Source of the DNA: Deltaproteobacteria bacterium
Lineage (GTDB): Bacteria; Myxococcota_A; UBA9160; SZUA-336
Length of the DNA: 64,000 bases
Direction: 5' to 3'
Assembly: GCA_029261925.1 (NCBI GenBank)
Contig: JAJDAJ010000063.1
Span: 62,001 to 126,000 of the forward strand
This document shows positions 46,909 through 56,763 of the stretch, one piece after another. The position numbers and the translations under genes are program-made. The notes beneath the pieces are model-generated. The model did not search any database. It saw nothing but the letters and a program-made list of their open reading frames with translations, and was not told where the DNA came from. How positions within the stretch are numbered: the first letter of the stretch is position 1; the number at the start of each line of letters is the position of its first letter.

Positions 46909-47667
46909 TCAGGTCTGGAGCAGGCTGCGCAGCTTGGAGCGCAGGCGGGCGGTCGCCTTGGTGTGAATCTGACACACCCGGGACTCGGTGATCCCCAGGA
47001 CCCCGCCGATCTCCTTCATGTTCAGATCCTCGTAGTAGTACAGCGAGATCACCAGCCGCTCCTTCTCGGGCAGCTGGCCGATGCACTCGCCGATCGACTC
47101 GCGCATCTCGCGGGAGCGCAGCGAGGTGAACGGGTTCTCCGCCTTGACGTCCTCGAAGACCTCGCCGTTGATGGGCTGGTCGGCCTCGGCGTTGGCGCGC
47201 AGCTCGTCGAGATTGATGATCGAGATGCCCCGGACCTGGTTCAGGAGCAGGTGGAACTCCTCCATGTCGATTCCCAGGGCGTCGGCGACCTCGTGCTCGG
47301 TCGCGGCGCGACCCAGGCGCTGCTCGACCTCGGCGTAGGCCTGCTCGAGGCGCCGGCTCTTCTGCCGCACCGAGCGCGGGACCCAGTCCAGGGAGCGCAG
47401 CTGGTCGAGGATCGCACCCTTGATGCGGAACTCGGCGTACGTCTTGAACTTGCAGTTCTTCTCGGGATCGTACTTGTCGATCGCGTCCATCAGGCCGATC
47501 ACACCGGTGTTGGTGAGATCGTCCAGATCGATGTGCGCGGGCAGCCGCACCGCGATCCGGTTGACGATGTACCGGATGAGTGGCGTGTGCTCGAGGACGA
47601 TCTTCTCCTTGAGATCGCCCGGCACCTCGCCGTGACGCTCGCGCGCCTCTCGGAGCTGCGCTTCCAT
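46909..47667 (-). CDS. fliA: RNA polymerase sigma factor FliA (sigma-28 family)
   Basis: 252 residues with regions 2, 3 and 4 of the sigma-28/group 3 family: IRYIVNRIAVRLP, DLDDLTNTGVIGLMDAIDKY, TYAEFRIKGAILDQLRSLDW, and a C-terminal NMKEIGGVLGITESRVCQIH helix-turn-helix. It would direct transcription of late flagellar, chemotaxis or motility genes. The neighbouring FlgM-like gene fits. No other flagellar genes are in the window. A sigma54-like element lies upstream. Confidence 0.93.
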   Translation of the reverse strand: MEAQLREARERHGEVPGDLKEKIVLEHTPLIRYIVNRIAVRLPAHIDLDDLTNTGVIGLMDAIDKYDPEKNCKFKTYAEFRIKGAILDQLRSLDWVPRSVRQKSRRLEQAYAEVEQRLGRAATEHEVADALGIDMEEFHLLLNQVRGISIINLDELRANAEADQPINGEVFEDVKAENPFTSLRSREMRESIGECIGQLPEKERLVISLYYYEDLNMKEIGGVLGITESRVCQIHTKATARLRSKLRSLLQT

Positions 47668-47752
47668 GCCTGATCCCCCCGCGCTCCGGATCCGTGGAGC
47701 CGCCGCGGGATGTGCAAGCGCGATGCCTGCGGCAGCCGCCACGCGCCGGCGC

Positions 47753-47768
47753 GGCAAGCTGCGTGTCC
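47753..47768 (-). promoter_or_regulatory. Possible sigma54 (-24/-12) promoter of fliA
   Basis: The minus strand reads GGACACG-N4-TTGCC (47768-47753), compared with the TGGCACG-N4-TTGCW consensus. The -12 half is perfect; the -24 GG reads GA. It would start transcription about 75 bases upstream of fliA, next to a sigma54-dependent activator gene. Confidence 0.35.
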
Positions 47769-47885
47769 GGGGGCGCGCAGCCGGTGCTGCGCGGCGGGGT
47801 GGCCGCGCCGGAATAGCCCCGCGCCCGGGGCCGGGCCCAAAGACCCCCGCGGCGTTCTGCAGGCCAGCGCCGCGCCCGCCCGGAG

Positions 47886-47926
47886 CACCATCTGGTGACC
47901 CCATCTGGTGACGCGGCACCAGATGG

Positions 47927-47930
<4 letters not shown>
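47886..47930. repeat. Three copies of CCATCTGGTG forming a hairpin at the end of the enhancer-binding gene
   Basis: CCATCTGGTG occurs at 47888-47897 and 47901-47910 in direct orientation, and inverted at 47917-47926. The last two form a perfect 10-bp stem with a six-base loop overlapping the stop codon region at 47927. It may terminate the leftward transcript before fliA, or form alternative structures with the third copy. Confidence 0.6.
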
Positions 47931-49306
<1,376 letters not shown>

Positions 49307-49346
49307 GTCGCTCCCCCTCGACAAGGCTGCACAATGTACGAAACCT

Positions 49347-49380
49347 GCTGGCCGCCTCAAGCGGGGCTCAAGCGGCCAGC
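49347..49380. promoter_or_regulatory. Inverted repeat in the divergent promoter region of two enhancer-binding regulators
   Basis: GCTGGCCGC (49347-49355) and GCGGCCAGC (49372-49380) are perfect 9-bp arms with a 16-base centre that itself contains repeated CTCAAGCGG. It lies between start codons 49306 and 49403, so either protein could autoregulate here. Confidence 0.5.
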
Positions 49381-49402
49381 GGACCACTCCGATCACCCTC
49401 GC

Positions 49403-50746
49403 ATGCCGGATGACGCCGAGCTGGCCCACAGCGAGACGCGCGCGCCGGAGCTGTGGCTCGTTGACGCGGCCTCCAGCTCCCTGGGAGCGGAGCTCGTGGA
49501 GCAAGCGCGCGTGCACCGCGTGGTGCGACTCGACGACGTGCCCGAGCGGCTCGAGGCCGATGCGGCCGTGGTGGTCATCGTGGGGACATCCGAGGGCACC
49601 AGCGCCGCCGAGTACATGCGCGCGCTGCGCGATCGCGGCCCGTCCGTCGAGGTCATCGCGGTGGCCGACGAGCCGAGCGTGGACGGAGCCGTGGAGTGGA
49701 TGCGCGCGGGCGCGTTCGACTACGTGCGAAGGGACTCCGGGCGCCTCCGCGACGCCGCGCGCGGCGCGCTGCAGCGCGCGAGCGCGCGCGGGCCCGCGCC
49801 GGGGCGCGCGCAGCCGCACATCCTCGAGCGCATCGTCGCCTGCTCGGCAGGAATGCGCCGCCTGGTCGCCACGGTGCGCGATCTCGCGGTGAGCGAGAGC
49901 AGCGTGCTCATCGAGGCCGAGAGCGGGACCGGCAAGGAGCTGGTCGCGCGGGCCCTGCACGACACCTCGACGCGCGCCGGCGGTGCCTTCGTGGCGGTCG
50001 ACTGCGGCGCACTGCCCGACGGCATCGTCGAGGCCGAGCTCTTCGGTCACCAGCGCGGTGCCTTCACCGGCGCCGAGCGCGCCAGTCCCGGTCTCTTCCG
50101 CAGCGCGCACGGCGGAACGCTCTTCCTCGACGAGATCGGCGAGCTGCCGATCGCGGCCCAGGCCAAGCTGCTGCGCGCGATCCAGGAGCGCGAGGTGCGC
50201 CCGCTGGGCGCGAGCCGGCCGCAGCCCGTCGACGTGCGCATCGTGGCCGCCACGCACCGCGACCTGGCCGACGACGTGCGGACCGGGCGCTTCCGCGCCG
50301 ACCTGTTCTACCGGCTGCGCGTGGTCGCGCTGTCGATCCCGCCCCTGCGTGAGCGCCCCGAGGACATCCCGGTGCTGGCCGCGCGCTTCCTCGCTCGAGC
50401 CGCAGGCAACGGCCGCGTCCACGGATTCGAGGCGGACGTGATCGACGCCCTGCTGGCCCATGACTGGCCGGGCAATGTGCGCGAGCTCGAGAACGCGATC
50501 GAGGGCGCCGCGGCGCTGGCCCGCGGCAGCCGCATCGGTGCCGCGGATCTGCGCCTGGGAGGTGGGGCGGGCGCTCGCGCTCCGGCTCCCGACGACATCC
50601 CGCTGGCGCTCGAGGCCTACGAGGCCGCGTGTCTGGGAGCGGCGCTGCGTCACTGCGGTGGCGACGTCTCGCGCACCGCGCGCCTGCTGGGCATCGGGCG
50701 CAGCACCCTGTACCGCAAGCTGGCGCGACACGGTCTGTCGCGCTGA
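49403..50746 (+). CDS. NtrC-family sigma54 activator with degenerate receiver domain
   Basis: 447 residues. The N-terminal ~115 residues have the receiver fold pattern (LWLVDAASSSLGAELVEQ; AGAFDYVRRDSG), but the acidic pocket is absent and the phospho-acceptor position falls in VVVIVGTSEG, without Asp. The AAA+ domain (about 140-370) is intact, with ESGTGKE, GAFTGA and GGTLFLDEIGELP. The C-terminal Fis-type HTH is SRTARLLGIGRSTLYRKL. Activity is probably controlled by another input or constitutive. It is divergent from the phosphorylatable relative at 47927-49306. Confidence 0.9.
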   Translation: MPDDAELAHSETRAPELWLVDAASSSLGAELVEQARVHRVVRLDDVPERLEADAAVVVIVGTSEGTSAAEYMRALRDRGPSVEVIAVADEPSVDGAVEWMRAGAFDYVRRDSGRLRDAARGALQRASARGPAPGRAQPHILERIVACSAGMRRLVATVRDLAVSESSVLIEAESGTGKELVARALHDTSTRAGGAFVAVDCGALPDGIVEAELFGHQRGAFTGAERASPGLFRSAHGGTLFLDEIGELPIAAQAKLLRAIQEREVRPLGASRPQPVDVRIVAATHRDLADDVRTGRFRADLFYRLRVVALSIPPLRERPEDIPVLAARFLARAAGNGRVHGFEADVIDALLAHDWPGNVRELENAIEGAAALARGSRIGAADLRLGGGAGARAPAPDDIPLALEAYEAACLGAALRHCGGDVSRTARLLGIGRSTLYRKLARHGLSR

Positions 50747-50762
50747 GCGGCGGCGCCGCGGC

Positions 50763-51518
50763 TCAGCGCGGGCGGCCGGCGACCACGATCACGTCGGCCA
50801 GGCCGGGCAGCGCTCGGGCCAGTGCGTCGGCGGCTCGCAGCAGACCGGTGCCCCAGCTCGCGGGCAGGCGCTCCAGCAGGCGCATCCACGGGCGCACGCC
50901 CCAGAGCAGCGAGATGCCGGTCCACGCCTCGAGGTGTGCGTGCGCCTCGAGCTGGGCGCGCAGCAGCGCCGGGTCGTAGCGCGTGAAGTGATCCGAGGGC
51001 ACGTGCCAGGTGCGCCGCCCGGGTGGGGTCTCGCGCCCGCTGCGGTCGAGCAGGCGCTGGAGGCGGCAGCCCAGCGCGTCGAAGTTCGCGACTGCCAGCA
51101 CCACGCGGCCGCCGGGCCGCACCACCCGCGCCAGCTCGGCGATGCAGCGGTCCGGGTGGTCGAAGTGATCCAGTGCGCCCTTGCAGAACGCGGCGTCGAA
51201 GCTGTCGTCCGCGAAGGGCAGGCTCTCGGACCAGGCCTGCACCCAGGTCGCGCCGCCACCCTGCTCGGCGTCGAGCATGCGTCCCAGCGAGGTCATGCGG
51301 TGCGAGGGCTCGACGCACACGGCGAGGACCCCGCGGGCGCCCAGCGCGCGGCTGTCCTGGCCGAGCCCGGCCGCGGAGTCGAGCACGCGCGCGCCCGGTG
51401 CCGGCCTCGTGGCATCGAGCGTGACCGCGGCCATGCGCTCGAACAGGAACGAGGAGTCCGGGCTGCTCCCGGTCGGGATCACGTCGGACATGTCGCGATC
51501 GAGGTCGCTGACCCTCAT
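50763..51518 (-). CDS. SAM-dependent methyltransferase (UbiE-like), second of the duplicated pair
   Basis: 251 residues, class I Rossmann methyltransferase. Motif I reads VLDSAAGLGQDS (about 47-58), followed by ESLPFADDSFDAAFCKGALDH split over 95-120 and RVVRPGGRVVLAVAN. The ATG overlaps the preceding glycosyltransferase stop in ATGA, indicating translational coupling. The acceptor is probably a sugar or lipid-linked glycan made by the neighbouring enzymes; this is inference from context. Last gene of the operon. Confidence 0.85.
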   Translation of the reverse strand: MRVSDLDRDMSDVIPTGSSPDSSFLFERMAAVTLDATRPAPGARVLDSAAGLGQDSRALGARGVLAVCVEPSHRMTSLGRMLDAEQGGGATWVQAWSESLPFADDSFDAAFCKGALDHFDHPDRCIAELARVVRPGGRVVLAVANFDALGCRLQRLLDRSGRETPPGRRTWHVPSDHFTRYDPALLRAQLEAHAHLEAWTGISLLWGVRPWMRLLERLPASWGTGLLRAADALARALPGLADVIVVAGRPR

Positions 51519-52771
51519 CGACGCGCCTCCTCGAGCACCCGCGAGTAGACGGCAACGGTGCGCGCGGCCACGCCGGGCCAGCCGAATGCCCGCTCGATGC
51601 GCGGCCGGGCCTCCAGCACGCGCCGCTGCTCGGCTTCCCAGTCGCCGAGCAGCGCGCGGATCTCCGCGGCCAGCGCCGGGGCGCTGCCACGCTCCACCGC
51701 GCGGCCCGCACCGGCCTGGCCGAGCACCTCGGGCAGTGCGCCGGCGTTCGTGGCCACCACCGGCGTGCCCGCGGCCAGCGCCTCGATCGCGGGCAGCCCG
51801 AAGCCCTCGAACAGCGACGGCAGCACCACGATCGCGGCGTCGCGATAGGCCGCCTCGAGCGCCGCTCTGGGCACCTTGCCCTCGAAGCGCACGCGCGCGC
51901 CGAGGCGCAGGCGTTCGATGCGGGCGTGAATCGCGTCGTCGCGCAGGGGCCGATCGCACAGGCAGCGCAGCCGCACCTCGTCCGGCAGCTGCGTGAGCGC
52001 GTCGAGCAGGTGCTCGAGCCCCTTGTTCGGATCGCCGGCGCGCCCCACGAACAGCAGCTCCGGCGGTGCCGGGCGCTTCCGCGTCGCGCCGGCCGGCGGC
52101 AGCTCGACGCCGTTGAGCACGTTGTGGATGCGGGCGGGAGCGGTGCCGAAGTCCCGCGCGATGGTCTCCCGCGACGCCTCGCTCGAGGTGACGATCGCGT
52201 CGATGCGCCGCGCCACGCGCGCCTGGCTCCGCACGGGGTGGAAGGTCAGGGCGCCCTTGAGCTCGCGGAACCCGCGGGCGCGCATCAGGCTGGAGCGCAG
52301 GTCCACGCTGAGGGGGTGATGGATCGTCGAGACCACGGGCAGGCCCAGGGCGCGCAGCCACAGCAGCCCGTAGCCCAGGGACTGGACGTCGTGCACCAGG
52401 TCGTAGCGGCGGCCGCGCCGCAGCTCGGCCCGGATGCTCCGGGCCGCGCGCACGCTGAACGCGAACGGCTCGGGGAAGAAGCCGAAGCGCGTCACGGCGA
52501 ACTCGAAGAAGCTCAGGGGCGCCAGGATTCGCCACGGGTCCGGCCGCGGCAGGAAGGCTCCGGGGCGCTCGCGGTGGAAGCGGCTCGCCCAGAACATGTG
52601 GTTCTCCAGGTGCTGCACGCGGGCCCAGGGCAGGGCGTCGGGGTACGGTGGCCCCACGAACACGTCGACCTCGTGACCGAGTGCCGCGAGCTCCCGCGTC
52701 AGCGCCCGCAGGTAGATCCCCTGGCCCCCGCTGGCCATGTTGCCGCGGTAGCAGGCGAACGCGATCCGCAC
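51515..52771 (-). CDS. GT4-family glycosyltransferase, second of the duplicated pair
   Basis: 418 residues, GT-B fold. The N-terminus RIAFACYRGNMASGGQGIYL has the glycine-rich donor-entry loop. The C-terminal domain has LLFVGRAGDPNKG and PSLFEGFGLPAIEALAAGTP (about 310-330), the EX7E-type GT4 signature. It shares its N-terminal pattern with the enzyme at 53471-54718, so the two are paralogues. GTG 52771 is chosen because RIAFACYRG begins the fold; it lies eight bases after the methyltransferase stop. The donor and acceptor are unknown. Confidence 0.85.
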   Translation of the reverse strand: MRIAFACYRGNMASGGQGIYLRALTRELAALGHEVDVFVGPPYPDALPWARVQHLENHMFWASRFHRERPGAFLPRPDPWRILAPLSFFEFAVTRFGFFPEPFAFSVRAARSIRAELRRGRRYDLVHDVQSLGYGLLWLRALGLPVVSTIHHPLSVDLRSSLMRARGFRELKGALTFHPVRSQARVARRIDAIVTSSEASRETIARDFGTAPARIHNVLNGVELPPAGATRKRPAPPELLFVGRAGDPNKGLEHLLDALTQLPDEVRLRCLCDRPLRDDAIHARIERLRLGARVRFEGKVPRAALEAAYRDAAIVVLPSLFEGFGLPAIEALAAGTPVVATNAGALPEVLGQAGAGRAVERGSAPALAAEIRALLGDWEAEQRRVLEARPRIERAFGWPGVAARTVAVYSRVLEEARR

Positions 52772-52779
52772 TCCGGCGC

Positions 52780-53490
52780 TCAGGCCCGCCCGCGCGCCAC
52801 GCGGGTGCCGTAGAGGATCACGCTCTTGGGCCAGATCCAGTCGAGCCAGCGCTCGACCCGCGACCAGGTCGGCGAGGTGCTGGCCAGCAGCAGGAAGCGG
52901 CGAAAGCTCCGGGTGGGTCCCGGCGTCTCGTCGTCGAGACCGAGCAGCGCGCGCACCGCCCAGTAGGGTGTGTGCAGGGCGTGCGCGAAGCCGACGCCCT
53001 CGACGCGCAGGCCCGCCCGGGCCATGGCTCGGGCCAGATCGCGCGGCCGGAACACACGGATGTGTCCCCCGGGACTCTCGAAGTACAGGCGTGTCAGGTG
53101 CAGGTACAGCCACTCGCTCGTGGCCGTCGGGATGGTGATGCCGATCGTGCCTCCGGGGCGCATCACGCGCACGAGCTCGCGCACCGCGCCTGGATAGTCG
53201 TGCACGTGCTCCATCACCTCGGAGCAGATCACGCGGTCGAAGTGGTCGTCTCCGAACGGCAGGCGGAAGACGTCGCCCTGCAGCGCGCCCCCCCGGCAGC
53301 TCGCCCCGCCGGCCTGCCGCTCGCGGATCCCGGACTGCGCGACCTCGAGGCTGGGCCGGTCGAGGTCCAGGCCGGCCACGTGTGCGCCGCGGGCCATGGC
53401 GCCGAAGCAGTGGCGCCCGCCGCCGCAGCCGGCGTCGAGCACCCAGTCGCCGGCGCGGACGCCGAGCCGGTCAAGGTCGACGGTGAGCAC
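52780..53490 (-). CDS. SAM-dependent methyltransferase (UbiE/COQ5-like), first of the duplicated pair
   Basis: 236 residues. Motif I WVLDAGCGGGRHCFGAMA (about 14-31), LDLDRPSLEVAQ, FRLPFGDDHFDRVICSEVMEH (split) and VMRPGGTIGITIP define a class I methyltransferase. The C-terminal ~90 residues, with LLLASTSPTWSRVERWLDW, are helical and may sit at the membrane. The GTG at 53490 overlaps the glycosyltransferase gene by 20 bases; an upstream ATG at 53532 is the alternative. It is sandwiched between two glycosyltransferases. Confidence 0.83.
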   Translation of the reverse strand: MLTVDLDRLGVRAGDWVLDAGCGGGRHCFGAMARGAHVAGLDLDRPSLEVAQSGIRERQAGGASCRGGALQGDVFRLPFGDDHFDRVICSEVMEHVHDYPGAVRELVRVMRPGGTIGITIPTATSEWLYLHLTRLYFESPGGHIRVFRPRDLARAMARAGLRVEGVGFAHALHTPYWAVRALLGLDDETPGPTRSFRRFLLLASTSPTWSRVERWLDWIWPKSVILYGTRVARGRA

Positions 53491-54718
53491 GGACGACCCC
53501 GGCGAGCACCGCGGCCGTTTGCTCCGCTGCACCCCGCCAGCTGAAGCGATCCAGCACGCGTTGCCGCGCGGCGGCGCCCATCTTCGCGACCGTGTCGTGG
53601 GGGAGGGTGCCCAGGTCGCGGATCGCGCCGGCCAGGGCTGCGGTGTCGCGGAACGGGACCACGCGCCCGGTCGAGCCGTCGGTGCCGACCACCTCGGGCA
53701 GCGCGCCGCCGATGGTCGCGATCACCGGTAGCCCGCAGGCCATGGCCTCTGAGGCGGGGAAGCCGAAGCCCTCGAAGAACGACGGCACCAGCGCGATGCG
53801 CGCGCTCGCGTACTGCTCGACGAGCTCCTCGACGCTGAGCATCCGGCGTACCAGGGTCACGCGGTGTCCGATCCCCAGCTCGTGCAGCTTGCGCACGACC
53901 AGGCCGTCGTCGGGGATGCGCCCGTCCACGATCTTCAGGGTGATGTGGTCGGGCGTGCGCGCGAAGGCATCGAGCAGATAGGGGATGCCCTTCTTGCGGT
54001 CCTCGGTGCGTCCGATGAAGATCAGGTCGGACTCGATCGGGCGCTCCAGCGGGCGAAAGGTGGCGGTGTCGGTGCCGTTGTACACGACGTCGACGCCGGC
54101 GGCCGGGACCCCGAAGAACTCCTCGATGCGCGCACGCGAGGCCTGCGAGACGGTGAGGATCCGCGCCAGTCGCGGCACCACGCGCTCCTGCATGAACAGA
54201 GGGAAGTAGAGGGTCCGCTTCCACTTGCGCGTGAACGTCGGCTCGATCTCGAAGTCCGCGATGCGATCGATGTGCAGCGGGTGGTGCACCACGCCGACCA
54301 CGGGGGTACCGGCGGCCTGGATCCCCAGCAATCCCCAGGTGAGCGACTGGTTGTCGAGCACGACGTCGAAGCGGTGACGCTGCTGCAGGGTGCGCCAGCG
54401 CATCAGCAGCCGGATGCCGAAGGCGGTCATCTCGGGGAAGACCCCCAGCCGGCTCAGCCCGAGCTCCCAGAGGTGACCGGGCGCCAGTGCCGAGAAGGGG
54501 CGGTCGGCGGGCAGCGCGTCGGCCAGGTCCTGCCCGAACGCGTTCAGATTGGGGATCACGTGCAGCGGGATCCCGGGCCGCAGCTCCGGGAGCGGCGGAC
54601 CGGCGATCACGTGCACCTCGTGACCGAGCTCGTGCAGGCCGCGGGCGAGCTCGGCCGCGTAGATGCCCTGGCCACCGCAGAACATGTTGCCCCGGTACGT
54701 GAGCAGCGCGATTCGCAA
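53471..54718 (-). CDS. GT4-family glycosyltransferase, first of the duplicated pair
   Basis: 415 residues, GT-B. RIALLTYRGNMFCGGQGIYA starts the protein, and the C-terminal domain carries LIFIGRTEDRKKG and PSFFEGFGFPASEAMACGLP. The TTG at 54718 follows the upstream stop by two bases and has CGGGAG six bases before it. It belongs to an operon of four overlapping genes plus a small membrane protein. The substrate is unknown; the operon suggests a methylated glycan or glycolipid. Confidence 0.85.
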   Translation of the reverse strand: MRIALLTYRGNMFCGGQGIYAAELARGLHELGHEVHVIAGPPLPELRPGIPLHVIPNLNAFGQDLADALPADRPFSALAPGHLWELGLSRLGVFPEMTAFGIRLLMRWRTLQQRHRFDVVLDNQSLTWGLLGIQAAGTPVVGVVHHPLHIDRIADFEIEPTFTRKWKRTLYFPLFMQERVVPRLARILTVSQASRARIEEFFGVPAAGVDVVYNGTDTATFRPLERPIESDLIFIGRTEDRKKGIPYLLDAFARTPDHITLKIVDGRIPDDGLVVRKLHELGIGHRVTLVRRMLSVEELVEQYASARIALVPSFFEGFGFPASEAMACGLPVIATIGGALPEVVGTDGSTGRVVPFRDTAALAGAIRDLGTLPHDTVAKMGAAARQRVLDRFSWRGAAEQTAAVLAGVVRAHRRP

Positions 54719-54720
54719 GC

Positions 54721-55020
54721 TCAGCTCCCGGAGGGCCCGTCCTGCTCGCTGCCCGGGTCCGGGCGAGTGGCGCCGCCGGCTCCGCCGGTGCCCGCGGCGT
54801 CGAGCGGGTCGCCCTCGGCATCGACCGGCACCGTGGCGATGGTCCAGCCGATCCACGCGACCAGTCCGAGCACGAAGAGCGTGACCGCCGCCACCGGCAG
54901 GGCCAGCGCGAGGTAGCTGCCATTGAGGACGCCGTACACGAAGAGCCCCGCGGCGAGGATGGCGCCCAGGCAGAGGGCACCACCGAGCAGTCGGGATCTC
55001 TCGTCGGCTCCGGTGGGCAT
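54721..55020 (-). CDS. Small membrane protein with two transmembrane segments
   Basis: 99 residues. Hydrophobic stretches at about 12-32 (ALCLGAILAAGLFVYGVL) and 38-63 (ALALPVAAVTLFVLGLVAWI) are followed by a hydrophilic, Asp/Gly-rich C-terminus. No family recognised. It is the first gene of the glycosyltransferase/methyltransferase operon and may anchor the enzymes. The start ATG is at 55020; no strong ribosome-binding site is visible. Confidence 0.6.
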   Translation of the reverse strand: MPTGADERSRLLGGALCLGAILAAGLFVYGVLNGSYLALALPVAAVTLFVLGLVAWIGWTIATVPVDAEGDPLDAAGTGGAGGATRPDPGSEQDGPSGS

Positions 55021-55123
55021 GGGGGCCGGACGGTAACGAGCGCCCGGATCCGTTGTCAATCGGGGCCTTTGGGCGCGGCTGTGCATCGTCAAGTTCGAGT
55101 CCGCCGCGGCCGATCCCGGCAGC

Positions 55124-55516
55124 GTGGACGAGAATCTCGCGCCCCGGCCGGCCCCGCGGAGCAGGCTGATGCCGCCGCTGCGCATCGAGGCCGTCGGGGA
55201 CCCGGCGCGCGGCCCGCGCTTCCTGGGCTACGTGGGCGACCTCTCCTCGACGGGCGTCTTCGTGCAGAGCAGCAACCCGCGTGATCCGGGCACACGCCTG
55301 AAGATCAAGGTGCACCTGAGGGGCCGGCGTCAGCGTCCCTTCTACGCCGAGGTCGAGGTGCGCTGGCGGCGCGGCTACGGGGGCTTGCCCGGTCCGCCAT
55401 CCGGGATGGGGCTGGAGTTCGTGGACCTGGGCCGGCGCGAGCGCCGCGAGCTCTCGCGATTGCTCCAGTCCGAGAGCGTGACGCTGCGCCACGCCGCGCG
55501 GCGCGGCCTGGACTAG
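55124..55516 (+). CDS. PilZ domain protein
   Basis: 130 residues. GDLSSTGVFVQS (about 40-51) gives the D-x-S-x-x-G signature, and the C-terminal barrel has FYAEVEVRWRR and GMGLEFVDL. The N-terminal Arg motif is weak (APRPAPRSR). c-di-GMP binding is likely but less certain than for the first PilZ protein. It diverges from the glycan operon, so it could be a c-di-GMP-responsive partner, though nothing proves this. The GTG start gives a short proline-rich N-terminus. Confidence 0.75.
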   Translation: MDENLAPRPAPRSRLMPPLRIEAVGDPARGPRFLGYVGDLSSTGVFVQSSNPRDPGTRLKIKVHLRGRRQRPFYAEVEVRWRRGYGGLPGPPSGMGLEFVDLGRRERRELSRLLQSESVTLRHAARRGLD

Positions 55517-55590
55517 GCGTCCCGGCGGCGCGCCCTGGCTCGCCGGCCGGCCGCGCGCTACCCAGGCCAGCACCAGGAGGAGCGGCGATC

Positions 55591-56763
55591 GTGGACGCGC
55601 TGTGGATCGGACTGATGTCCGGCACGTCGGCCGACGGCGTGGACGCGGCCCTGGTGCGAATCGGGGACGGGCCGGGGGCCGTCGAGACCCTGGCCCACGC
55701 CACCACCCCGCTGCCCGGGGCGCTGCGCGAGCGCGTCCAGGCGGCGATCCGGGGCAAGCCCGAGCTGCGCGAGCTGCTGCGCCTCGACGTCGAGCTGGGC
55801 CAGCACTTCGCTGCCGCCGCGCTCGACCTGCTCGCGGCCGCGGGCGTGCGCGTCGCACAGGTCGAGGGCATCGGCTCGCACGGGCAGACGCTGGCGCATC
55901 ACCCCGAGCCGGGCGTGCGCGCCTCGCTGCAGGTCGGCTCGGCCGCCGAGATCCACGCCCGCACCGGAATCCCCGTCGTCTCCGACTTCCGCGCGGCGGA
56001 CCTCGCCGCGGGCGGGCAGGGAGCGCCGCTCACGCCCTTCGTCCACCTGGCCTGCCTGGCCGCGCCGGGCCAGCGCCGCGCGGTACTGAACGTCGGGGGC
56101 TTCACCAACCTGACCTGGCTCGACGGCCAGGACCCCGCGGCCGTGATCGGCTTCGATCCCGGGCCCGGCAACGCGCTGCTCGACTGCGCGGCGCGGCTCG
56201 CCTCGGGAGGCACCGAGCACTTCGATCGCGACGGCGCCCGAGCGGCGCGCGGCCAGGTGGACGGGGCGACCCTCGAGCTGCTGCTGAGCGATCCCTACTT
56301 CGAGCGGCCACCGCCCAAGAGCACGGGCCACGAGCACTTCGGAGCGGACTTCTTCGAGACCGCGCGCCGCTCGGTCGAGGCGGGGGGCGGAGGCCCGGAT
56401 GACCTGCTCGCCACGCTGACCGCGCTCAGCGTCGAGAGCGTCGCGCGCGCCGCCGAGCGTTTCCTGCCGGCCACGCCCGATCGCTGGCTCGTCTGCGGCG
56501 GGGGTGTCCACAACGCCACCCTGATGCGGCGCCTCGCCGAGCGCGTCGCGCCGGCCCCGGTCAGCACCACGCGCGAGCACGGCATCGATCCCGATGCCGT
56601 CGAGGCCGTGGCCTTCGCCATCCTCGGCTGGTGCGCCGCCCGGGGCCGCGCCTCGAACCTGCCCCGCGTCACCGGAGCCAGCCTCGCCGTCTGCCTCGGC
56701 AGCCTGACCCCACCCGTGGGGTTCGCGGCTCGTGCCGGAGCCGGCCCGGCCTCCGACGCCTAG
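55591..56763 (+). CDS. anmK: Anhydro-N-acetylmuramic acid kinase
   Basis: 390 residues. It converts anhydroMurNAc to MurNAc-6-phosphate with ATP in peptidoglycan recycling. The hallmark MSGTSADGVD is at 9-18, with GSHGQTLAHHP, NVGGFTNLTWL, GFDPGPGNALLD and VCGGGVHNATLM in order. The stop TAG shares CTAG with the stop of the convergent metallo-hydrolase gene. It lies beside murU- and amgK-like genes, which supports a recycling locus. Confidence 0.95.
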   Translation: MDALWIGLMSGTSADGVDAALVRIGDGPGAVETLAHATTPLPGALRERVQAAIRGKPELRELLRLDVELGQHFAAAALDLLAAAGVRVAQVEGIGSHGQTLAHHPEPGVRASLQVGSAAEIHARTGIPVVSDFRAADLAAGGQGAPLTPFVHLACLAAPGQRRAVLNVGGFTNLTWLDGQDPAAVIGFDPGPGNALLDCAARLASGGTEHFDRDGARAARGQVDGATLELLLSDPYFERPPPKSTGHEHFGADFFETARRSVEAGGGGPDDLLATLTALSVESVARAAERFLPATPDRWLVCGGGVHNATLMRRLAERVAPAPVSTTREHGIDPDAVEAVAFAILGWCAARGRASNLPRVTGASLAVCLGSLTPPVGFAARAGAGPASDA

